From Chlorobiota bacterium (lineage in GTDB: Bacteria > Bacteroidota > Bacteroidia > Bacteroidales > F082), in assembly GCA_030596395.1 (NCBI GenBank), contig JAUVKF010000030.1, forward strand, positions 1 through 38,032: 38,032 nucleotides of DNA. The letters are read 5' to 3'. This document shows, one piece after another, positions 25,195 to 33,300 of this stretch. The notes under the pieces were generated by a model, which saw only the letters and a program-made list of their open reading frames with translations, did no database searches and was not told the DNA's origin. The position numbers were made by a program, and so were the translations under genes. Numbering within the stretch: position 1 is the first letter of the stretch; every line of letters starts with the position of its first letter.

Positions 25195-25312
25195 ATTTTC
25201 GGTCACCATCTGGATGTACAGGGTTGATCTGTAATGATTAAACTGTGGATTCAATGTCAAATGTTTTAAAATCTTTCTTGAATTGGTTCGAAGATTGTCC
25301 CGGCAGGATCAC

Positions 25313-25340
25313 AAAAAAGCCGGCATTTGCCGGCTTTTTT
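25313..25340 (+). terminator. Strong intrinsic terminator after head-repeat gene 2
   Basis: AAAAAAGCCGGC and GCCGGCTTTTTT form a perfect 12-bp stem with an ATTT loop. It is symmetric and can act in both directions; it lies 119 bp after the stop. Confidence 0.9.
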
Positions 25341-25354
25341 CTTTTAAAAGAAAA

Positions 25355-25383
25355 CGCCTGCCTTTTCAGTGAAAAAGCAGGCG
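25355..25383 (-). terminator. Intrinsic terminator of the esterase gene
   Basis: CGCCTGC and GCAGGCG enclose a T/A-rich upper stem. On the minus strand the hairpin is followed by TTTTCTTTT. It is 36 bp downstream of the esterase stop codon. Confidence 0.75.
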
Positions 25384-25418
25384 ATGAAAATTAATTAATT
25401 AAATATTAAGTTAATAGC

Positions 25419-27662
25419 TTACATTTTTACGAACTTGTGGAACTTGTTGTAAATCTTTTCTTTTGTTACAACACGTACCTGCAATACATAAAAGCCCTGC
25501 GTTAATCCACTGGCATCAATAGTTTTTAAATGTTTACCCTCTTCATGGTACTCATTTATCACATTGCTCACCCTTGAGCCATTTAAGTTGATAATACAAA
25601 TGTAAACATGTCCTTCCGGTATGTTATAGGCAACGGTCATTTTGTTATCAACTGGATTCGGATATGTGCTGACCTCAACACTTACAAAGTCTGTTTCTTC
25701 TACTGCCAGTAATTGATTACTCAATTTAACCACATAGGTACCCAGTGATTTGAACTGCTTAGCACCTGATACATCTTCAGCAACTAATTCAATTGGATAT
25801 TTCAGGTCATTGTTCAGGTATTTAAATGTAATTGAATTGCCTTCGGCATATCCATCAATTTCTTCAGTAGTTGGATCATCCATTGCAGCAACTATAATTG
25901 TCGTCAGGTTTCCATTTTCGTAGGTAATAACACCGGCTCCAACACATACATCATTATCAAAAACTCCAATTTCATCTCCTTCCATTACCCTGATTCCATC
26001 TATTACAATATCTTGTACGTAAATGTTCATCGGGTTATAAGGATTGTTAGTGTATGATTTATCAAATAATACAGTTCCCTCAACAGGTGGATTTTGCAAT
26101 AGCATATTTGAACTTGCCGGACAATTCAATGTGAGTGTTGTATTTGCATTAACCTGGATGTAGTATCCTTCTCCAGGTAAGAAATTTCCTATTGTATTGA
26201 TCCATCCAATATCCTGAATTTCCTGTATGAAACCACCACTCTCACTTATTACTTTCACCAATTGGTTGCTGTCAATCAACTGCTGAACAGCTGTTAAAGC
26301 ATTTTGTCCTTCAACCAATGGGTATCCCATAATATTCCAGCCTGTGATAAATGGAATTTCACAAGATGAGGTTGACAACTGACCCGTTACATCAATTTGG
26401 GTTGTAGAGGCAACTTTAATATAATATCCTTCATTGAGTTCCATATCTCCAATGGTATTCATCCAGCCTATATCTGGTATATATTGGACGAAACCGCCAC
26501 TTTCATCAATGATCTTGGTTAAATAACCTGAGTTGATCAGTTCATCATGAATGTGTAGCATATCCAGCGTATCAGGTGTTACCAAGAAGGAATGGATATT
26601 CCATCCGGCAATCAAATCAATTGTTTGTGTTGTGTCATCAGGTAATGTTGTTGGATCTGACATCAATGAATCAAGGAAGATCAATGCACGGTTCTTAAAG
26701 CCAGTTGGTAAAACATGCCCGCCTGCGTGACTGTAAAACTCATAATCAAGGCTCAATGCATCCATAGTGTCCTGTAAAGCATCATTGGCAATATTGAAGT
26801 AAAGCTCATCATTTGAACCACAGCCAAATAAAATACCAATACTATCCGAAGGGCTAATATTATGAACAAGTGTTGTAACCTGGTGTGCATCCCATTTGTC
26901 GAAAATGGTATCAATTAAATTGCACTGCTGGTCAAATGGATATTCAACAACCTGTGGGTTGATGTAATTCTGTGGAGAACTTAAATTAGGTGACCATACA
27001 CCTGCGCCCAGAAAAATCATTTTTGTAAAATTACCGGTTGAGCTATAATTGTATGAATAAGGAGGTCCTGAATTTTCTGATTTCATATGAGTCTCAAAAT
27101 CATCAATAATAACTTCCATGTTAGCCGGAGTTGCATGTGAAGCAAGACCACAAAACTTATCTTTATGTAATATACCATATCTGAAGGCTCCATAACCACC
27201 CATCGAATGTCCCATTACAGTACGGTATTTTTTTTCAGGGACGGTTCGGTAGGTTGTATCGAACCAGCTTATCAGGTCGTTGATCATATAGTCTTCATAA
27301 TCGCCATGGACTTCTGAATTCATGTACATACTTCCGTCGAAAGGTGCTGTGTAGTTGCTGGCACAAACAATGATCATCGGATCAATTTCACCACTGTTTA
27401 TTTTTGAAGTGGCATTGCTTGTAATTGTTGAAAGGAAGTTTTGATTTCCACCCCATCCATGCAGGTAATACACTACAGGGTAGTGCAGGTCAGGATTTGC
27501 ATCATAACCCGGTGGCAGATAGATGTCTACCATTTTTGTTTGATCCAGGGATGAACTGTAAAAAGATCCATCTATTAATGTTTGACCAAATGCTGCTGAT
27601 TGCATTATTATCCCGGTCAGTAATGCAATTATAATTATTCTAATGTGTAATTTTCGTGCCAT
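25419..27662 (-). CDS. Secreted alpha/beta-hydrolase esterase with T9SS sorting domain
   Basis: I start at ATG 27662 (747 aa) because MARKLHIRIIIIALLTGIIMQ gives a proper signal peptide; the frame is open 25 codons further upstream, but those residues are charged and atypical. Residues 30-340 are an esterase of the PF00756 (esterase D / feruloyl-esterase) type: YLHGWGG as oxyanion segment, GHSMGGYGAFRYG with nucleophile Ser153, GCGSND with the likely acid Asp285, and a His near 312-316 (HAGGH). Then follow two GWNIHSF...EGYYIKV repeats (about 348-425 and 438-515), the NNPYNPMNI/GDEIGVFD/DDPTT domain and a type A sorting domain beginning near STYPNPVDNKMTV. It should act on the cell surface on carbohydrate esters or similar substrates; the exact substrate is unknown. 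Confidence 0.87.
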   Translation of the reverse strand: MARKLHIRIIIIALLTGIIMQSAAFGQTLIDGSFYSSSLDQTKMVDIYLPPGYDANPDLHYPVVYYLHGWGGNQNFLSTITSNATSKINSGEIDPMIIVCASNYTAPFDGSMYMNSEVHGDYEDYMINDLISWFDTTYRTVPEKKYRTVMGHSMGGYGAFRYGILHKDKFCGLASHATPANMEVIIDDFETHMKSENSGPPYSYNYSSTGNFTKMIFLGAGVWSPNLSSPQNYINPQVVEYPFDQQCNLIDTIFDKWDAHQVTTLVHNISPSDSIGILFGCGSNDELYFNIANDALQDTMDALSLDYEFYSHAGGHVLPTGFKNRALIFLDSLMSDPTTLPDDTTQTIDLIAGWNIHSFLVTPDTLDMLHIHDELINSGYLTKIIDESGGFVQYIPDIGWMNTIGDMELNEGYYIKVASTTQIDVTGQLSTSSCEIPFITGWNIMGYPLVEGQNALTAVQQLIDSNQLVKVISESGGFIQEIQDIGWINTIGNFLPGEGYYIQVNANTTLTLNCPASSNMLLQNPPVEGTVLFDKSYTNNPYNPMNIYVQDIVIDGIRVMEGDEIGVFDNDVCVGAGVITYENGNLTTIIVAAMDDPTTEEIDGYAEGNSITFKYLNNDLKYPIELVAEDVSGAKQFKSLGTYVVKLSNQLLAVEETDFVSVEVSTYPNPVDNKMTVAYNIPEGHVYICIINLNGSRVSNVINEYHEEGKHLKTIDASGLTQGFYVLQVRVVTKEKIYNKFHKFVKM

Positions 27663-27801
27663 AGCCGTATGGTTTATATTTTTACCACTATGTATTGTAT
27701 TACGATTTTTGGCACATTTGGTTTCATGGATTGTCAACTAAATCAGGGTTTACAGAAGCTTGTAAACAAATTTGAAGTCAGGGTGATGTTTTGACTGATT
27801 T

Positions 27802-27870
27802 AATCCTCCTTCGCGTTCGCTTCGGACGCTTACGCTAAAGCTTCAGCGGCAGTGTACGGACGGGAGGATT
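27802..27870. repeat. 69-bp element with 8-bp terminal inverted repeats
   Basis: AATCCTCC and GGAGGATT bracket GC-rich sequence with inner hairpins (GCGTTCGCTTCGGACGC, AGCTTCAGC). There is no coding capacity. It looks like a small palindromic intergenic repeat or MITE. Confidence 0.55.
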
Positions 27871-27876
27871 GTGGTT

Positions 27877-27902
27877 GAACCTGCCTGCCGGCAGGCAGGT
27901 TC
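27877..27902. repeat. 26-bp perfect palindrome, same family as the tRNA inserts
   Basis: GAAC plus the core CTGCCTGCCGGCAGGCAG plus GTTC. The inner 20 bp are identical to the palindrome in the D-loop of tRNA-Arg copy 1 at 13380-13399. Confidence 0.9.
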
Positions 27903-27903
27903 C

Positions 27904-27927
27904 CCGATCCGCCAGCTGGCGGATCGG
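27904..27927. repeat. 24-bp perfect palindrome
   Basis: CCGATCCGCC and GGCGGATCGG meet around AGCT. It starts one base after the preceding palindrome and has a different core, so two repeat families are nested side by side. Confidence 0.85.
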
Positions 27928-27962
27928 AATTAACTACTATTTTCCTTTTGATACCCCAATAG

Positions 27963-27996
27963 CCCCGCCTGCCGGACGGGCAGGTCTGCTTCGGGG
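27963..27996. repeat. Imperfect GC-rich hairpin related to the CCTGCC/GGCAGG family
   Basis: An outer CCCCG/CGGGG pair encloses CCTGCC-GGACG-GGCAGG. It completes a cluster of four inverted-repeat structures in the 426-bp gap between the esterase and the small-protein gene; the gap holds no gene. Confidence 0.6.
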
Positions 27997-28012
27997 TTGT
28001 TCATCGGGCATG

Positions 28013-28042
28013 AAAAAAGGACAGCATGATTGCTGTCCTTTT
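28013..28042 (-). terminator. Intrinsic terminator behind the small membrane-protein gene
   Basis: On the minus strand AAAAGGACAGC pairs with GCTGTCCTTTT (11-bp stem, 6-nt loop) and TT follows. It lies 47 bp after the stop of the 73-aa gene and closes the two-gene unit 28089-30215. Confidence 0.8.
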
Positions 28043-28088
28043 CTGATTTTATACTAAGAATACCTGATAAAGATATTGAAGTTACTTA

Positions 28089-28310
28089 TTATTTTTTCCT
28101 GTTATGGTTTAGCCGGTAAGTTCTTCCCATGGCGTATGCACCACCCATAACTAAAAGTGTAACAATACCAGAGCCAATTGGAGCGTTCCCGCCAAGTTCA
28201 TCCCCTCCTCCGGTATTAGGATCTTCGTCAGGATTTGGTGGCTGGGCGAAGCTTATTGTTGCGATGAGTATAAATGCGAGTAGTGATAATATTTTGATTG
28301 CTTTTTTCAT
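28089..28310 (-). CDS. Small exported protein with PID-CTERM-like tail
   Basis: 73 residues: signal peptide (1-22, KILSLLAFILIATISFAQ), a short Pro/Asp/Gly-rich linker (PPNPDEDPNTGGGDELGG), then NAPIGSG followed by a hydrophobic segment (IVTLLVMGGAYAMG) and a basic end (NHNRKK). This is the order motif - membrane helix - basic tail of C-terminal sorting signals, close to the Bacteroidota PID-CTERM type, with PIG in place of PID. It starts 27 bp after the stop of the 625-aa T9SS cargo gene and is probably co-transcribed with it. Function unknown. Confidence 0.72.
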   Translation of the reverse strand: MKKAIKILSLLAFILIATISFAQPPNPDEDPNTGGGDELGGNAPIGSGIVTLLVMGGAYAMGRTYRLNHNRKK

Positions 28311-28337
28311 ATCAGTTATTTTTTCTGTTAATCCGTA

Positions 28338-30215
28338 TTACTCAATAAATACCTTACGGGCGATTGTAATATCATCAGCTACAACCTTTACCACGTAATA
28401 CCCTTGTTTGTTAACTCGTATCTTACATGATCCGTTTATCATTAAGTCACTGGCAACTTCCTGTCCCAGAAGGTTATAAACCTTGACTTTTCCGTTGACA
28501 GTGTTGTCTGACCGTACATTTACCCATGATTTATAGGTGAAAACATTTATGTCATCCAATTGATTTTCATTAACTGAAACTGCTGTAAAATGAAGGATAA
28601 ATCGATCCGGGTCGTTCCCACTTTCGTGATTGAATGTATAACTTTCAGTTGTCAGGTCAGTTAAAGTAGCGGTTTGCTGATCTTCAAGCCACAGATATTG
28701 GATATTTTCATATTCCACCACTACAATAGTGAATTCACTACTCAATGCACATTTAAGTCCAAGTGGCATTGATTCTGCAGACTGTACTGAATTAATTGAA
28801 TATTCCTCATCCGAATGGGAATAGAGTTGGGGAATCTCTCCATCGGTAGCAAATTTCTTGTATGCATCATACTGACTGTCAAAATCATTTGTTGATTCTT
28901 CCAGGAATCTTATAACAGTTTCATCAGTGCGATCAAGTCCGGATAATGCCAGTTTTACAAAATCAAATGTTTCCCTTGCTTTCAGGAAAGAGGTATTGTT
29001 GTTCTTACGGACATCATCGTCCATTTGTAGCGTCCCGGTTGTGTTTCCGCTGGATACGCGGACAAAGAAACCCTGGCCTGGTGCTATGTACCTGCTTCCT
29101 CCATTTGTTCCTGTAGTTCCAATATATGAGGCCCACGTACCATTATTAATTATGTAGATTGCATCGTCAATATTTGCATTTGACCAGCCTGAACTTGCAT
29201 CCCAGTCGATTGAAGAAGGGTAGGGGTTTCCAACCATATTCCATCCTTCGTCTCCAGAACCTGAAGTATTACGTGTTAAATTATCAGTGGAGCCAAAAGA
29301 TCCATTGTTCATTGTGCCGGAGTAAGTAATGAAAGTCCGGGCACTGTTTATCCAGAGCATATAACCCTGCATATTAGTCAAGTCAGTATTAAGGTCTTCA
29401 ATGTAATTATACGTCTCGGTAGCTTCATCATAATCTGTAAGAAAAACCTTTGGATCGCCGCCTTGGTGATAAACACCGGCCTTTTGTCCGTTGACAGGAG
29501 GTGAGACCATATGCCATTGATCTGTGCTTATACTGGTCTGAACATATGCAGTGCCATTAACCGTTAAATTCCCATTTCCAAGTATAGAAGCATTGGCTTC
29601 AAGAGTGATGTTATTACATTCACCGGTTGATGAGGTCAAATCGGGGAAACTTGCCCTGGTGATTTCGGCTATCAATACATCTGCACCGGCATTAGGAGCA
29701 AGTGCATTATCCCAGTTGTCTGGATTATTCCAATCACCATCTTCAGATCCATCCCAAGTGTTTAGGGAAAAACCAGTCAGTGAAACAACCGTGGTCCCAT
29801 TGGATTCATAATACTCATTAAAAGGAGGAGAATATACAGAGTCAACCAGTGTAATTTCTTTGTTTTCACTATTATCCCACATTCGATATATTATTGAATT
29901 ACCAACTATAAATCCATCTTGCACACCAGGTGTAGTAGGGTCATCCGTACCTGCAACTAAAACACTTGTCGCAGGATTATATATTCCAACACAGATTTCA
30001 TTGCCAGTTGAAGTCTCAATATCAAATGAAGCTATTTCATCTCCATTATCAAAATCAAGAGGATTTCCATCAAGTGAAGATGATACTACTACAATTTGCA
30101 TTGATAGATAAGGATTACCCCCAGACCATACAGGCGTGAAATGTTGAGCCTTCGAAGATATACCTGTCAAGATCAATGCAGATAGTAAATAGCTAAACAA
30201 ACTTATTTTTTTCAT
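28338..30215 (-). CDS. Secreted T9SS cargo protein (625 aa)
   Basis: Signal peptide 1-23 (LFSYLLSALILTGISSKAQ). Residues 28-150 form an NPYNPMN-type domain (GGNPYLSMQIVV, NGDEIASFD, EICVG, DDPTTPG, DGFIVGNSI). Next is a DGSEDGDWNNPDNWD segment, common in Bacteroidota surface proteins, and a beta-rich region with GWNMVGNPYPSSIDW and APGQGFFVRV. The end is a type A sorting domain with VKVYNLLGQEVAS and GYYVVKVV...KVFIE. No catalytic residues are recognisable, so it may be a structural or binding protein. Unlike the other cargoes here, its NPY domain is at the N-terminus and the GWN/EGYY repeat pair is missing. It is first in a unit with the 73-aa gene. Confidence 0.86.
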   Translation of the reverse strand: MKKISLFSYLLSALILTGISSKAQHFTPVWSGGNPYLSMQIVVVSSSLDGNPLDFDNGDEIASFDIETSTGNEICVGIYNPATSVLVAGTDDPTTPGVQDGFIVGNSIIYRMWDNSENKEITLVDSVYSPPFNEYYESNGTTVVSLTGFSLNTWDGSEDGDWNNPDNWDNALAPNAGADVLIAEITRASFPDLTSSTGECNNITLEANASILGNGNLTVNGTAYVQTSISTDQWHMVSPPVNGQKAGVYHQGGDPKVFLTDYDEATETYNYIEDLNTDLTNMQGYMLWINSARTFITYSGTMNNGSFGSTDNLTRNTSGSGDEGWNMVGNPYPSSIDWDASSGWSNANIDDAIYIINNGTWASYIGTTGTNGGSRYIAPGQGFFVRVSSGNTTGTLQMDDDVRKNNNTSFLKARETFDFVKLALSGLDRTDETVIRFLEESTNDFDSQYDAYKKFATDGEIPQLYSHSDEEYSINSVQSAESMPLGLKCALSSEFTIVVVEYENIQYLWLEDQQTATLTDLTTESYTFNHESGNDPDRFILHFTAVSVNENQLDDINVFTYKSWVNVRSDNTVNGKVKVYNLLGQEVASDLMINGSCKIRVNKQGYYVVKVVADDITIARKVFIE

Positions 30216-30265
30216 AATACTTAGGTTTTATGAATTATACACTAGATCAAACATGTAATTTAGGT

Positions 30266-30273
30266 CAAATGTA
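30266..30273 (-). promoter_or_regulatory. -7 box (TACATTTG) upstream of the 625-aa gene
   Basis: On the minus strand TACATTTG matches TAnnTTTG, about 50 bp before the start codon at 30215. No clear -33 TTG is visible at the usual spacing. Confidence 0.4.
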
Positions 30274-30369
30274 TATTTTTCATCACTACTTTTTTATAAG
30301 TCTCTGTATTTTTATTAAAGATTTTTTGTTAGAAACAACATGCAATTTAACATATATAAGCTATTCTCA

Positions 30370-33300
30370 CTATTGTTTTATTATTTTATGTCCAACAAAA
30401 TAATACTTGTTGGAATTCATGAATTCAAACTTCAAATAATATACCCCAAAATGAAGATGATCCAATTGAAGACTGGTTTGGTAAGAACCATTTGATCCAA
30501 CTGTTTCTATTTGTTCTATTAATTTTTGACCATGAATATCATAAAGTTGAATCTTTAGTTTTCCATTGCCAGGTGGATCAAAACTTATATAAACGATTGA
30601 TTCTACCGGATTAGGATGAATAGATACTTCAATGTCTTTTTGGCTGGCTGAGCTAAGCCCTGTAATGTCCGATGTAAGGGAGCAAATAAATGTTCCTAAA
30701 GATTTATAAGTGCTACCTCCGGTTTCTTCAATGATATACAAATCAACAGCATCTTCATTAGATGATCCCTTGTACTTAAAATTGATATGGTTACCTTGTA
30801 TATACCCATCTTTAAAATCTGTAGTCGGATCGTCCATTGATGCAGTTATATGAGCAATAAGTTTTCCTTTCTCATAATTTATTACACCTGCTCCAACACA
30901 AATATCTCCATCATATACTCCAATTTCATCACCTGGCCGGATATTTAAAATACTTGATCGAATACCCTTAACAATAATATTCATTGGATAATATGGGTTG
31001 TTCTGATAAGGCAAATTAAAATAAACTATTTCCTGAGGAGGAATAACCTCAAGTAATACATTAGTTGAAGCCGGATAATTAATTGTTAGCGATGTATTTC
31101 CACTCACTTTTACATAGTATCCTTCACCCGGTGCCAGGCTACCTATTGTATTCATCCATCCAACCCCCGGAATATCCTGAATAAACCCACCGCTTTCATT
31201 GATTACTTTAACCAGGTGATCATTATCAATAATCGGCTGCATGGCATCAAGTGCGTTCTGCGGCTCCATTATCGGGTATCCAATAATATTCCATCCATTG
31301 CTTAGTGGAATGTTATAGGAGAAATATTCCGGAGGTCCGGTGACTTCAACCTGTGTGATCGTATCAACCTTGATATAGTAACCTTCTGTTAAAGCCATAT
31401 CGCCAATAGTATTCCACCAATCAAGTCCGGGAATGTACTGGATAAAACCACCTTCTTCGTCAATTATTTTTACCAGATGGTTTGAATCAATTAAAGCCTG
31501 GTGAATATGTATCATATCCAGTGTATCTGGTGTTACCATAAACGAATGCATGTTCCAACCTGCTATTAAATCAATTACTTGTATGGTATCATCCTTTCCT
31601 TCCAGGTTTACAACAGCTGTTCCTAACGAAGTGTATATGCTGTCAAACAGCGGGTTGTAATCAGTGAATATTTGTTCACATCCAGTACTATCAGCTTTAT
31701 TCCACATTTTATAAATGATATCGTTTCCTTCCTCAAAACCATCGACCGTATCGGTTGTTGGGTCATCAAGAGCTGCTACAATTACAAGTGGTTCGCTGGA
31801 AGTGACGGTGTCTGTTACTATACCAACTCCAACACACAAAGGGTTGCCAACACTGTCTACATCAAATAGCCCGATTTCATCACCTGCTTGCAGGTGTTGG
31901 CCATTCAATATGGCGCTATCCACCATAATGTTCATTGGGCTATAAGGGTTGTCGTACCACATGGGCTGGAAGTGAGGGCTCAACTGAGTAACGATAATAG
32001 TATCCCTGACACTAAATATATTTTGTATAAAAATAGTGTCGGTTCGTTCGTGGCCCGAGGTATTGGTTTCGTTGATAAAAGTAAGCGTTTGGTCGCCCGG
32101 TCCGGTTGTTGGCGTTACAGTAAACCAGTCACCTGTCTTAGTTATTGACCAGTCATAGTTGCTTGTTAAAGTAAATTGGAGTGTATCCGGAAGAATATCA
32201 ACTACTGTGTCGCTTGGCGTGACAACTAAATATGGAATTTCTTCATAATGAATATCGTCCATAAAAATAATCAGCGATGTATCCGATAATCCATGTTTGA
32301 AAGCAATGAAATGATCGTCCAGCAGGAAGTTCGTATCGAAAGCCACAATAAATTCTTTGTATACAGGAACAATTTCCAGTGTATCGAAACCGGAGAAGGT
32401 AGCTGTATCTACAGGATTGCTCATTGTACCCACGAACAAGTCACAAGTATCAGCATAAGTTCTTGCCATGAACCTGACCCGTTTATCCTGCATTTGGAGG
32501 TCACTGAATTCGGGTGTAATAAGCATGACATTTCGGAGAGTATCCAGTCCGCCGAACAATGCTACAGCAAGGGTGTCGGAATAAGCCACTGAATCTACAG
32601 TAACAACCGAAGCCAAAGTATCAGTTACTAATGTGTGCCAACATTCAGGCAAATCAGGAATATTTAACCCATCAAAATGCTCAACAAACGGTACTGTAAA
32701 CGGATTGCACAAAGTGGTGAAACTTTGCGGACCAACCCATGCAGAGCTATCTCCAGCGCCACAATAAGCCTGTATATACCAATCATATGAAGTATTTGCC
32801 GTTAAACCTGACCATATATATGGATTATCGTTAACCAAAACAGGTGTAAAACCAGTTGTGTCAAACCCGGTCGTATCGAGCCTGATTTGCCATGATGTGG
32901 CCACTCCATTTTCGATCCAGGTAAGATCAGCTGAAGTTTGGGTAACAGTATCAACAGCAACATCTGAAGGTGCATAGCAAGGAATATGTTCATAGTAGAC
33001 ATCGTCAATGAAAACACTGGATAATGCTTTGTGCATTCCCTGCTTAAATACAAAGAACTGATCTGTCCCGAGATAGTGTTCGTCAAATTCAACAATATAT
33101 TCAGCAAATGTATCAGCAAGTACTACTGTGTCATAAGGTGTATAGGTTCCCTCTACAAGCGGAGTAGCCATGGTGCCGATAAACAATGAATCAGATCCTA
33201 TGAGACAACGCGCAGAGAAACGGATTTGATTTACCTGAGATGTCAGGTCAGTGAGTTCCGGAGATATAAGTGCGACAAAACCATCTGTTTGTTGATTGGT

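Noticed and set aside
27869..28057. Plus-strand ORF of 62 aa starting MWLNLPAGRQ
   Set aside because: The sequence is just the translation of the GC-rich palindromes at 27877-27996, and it covers part of a terminator.
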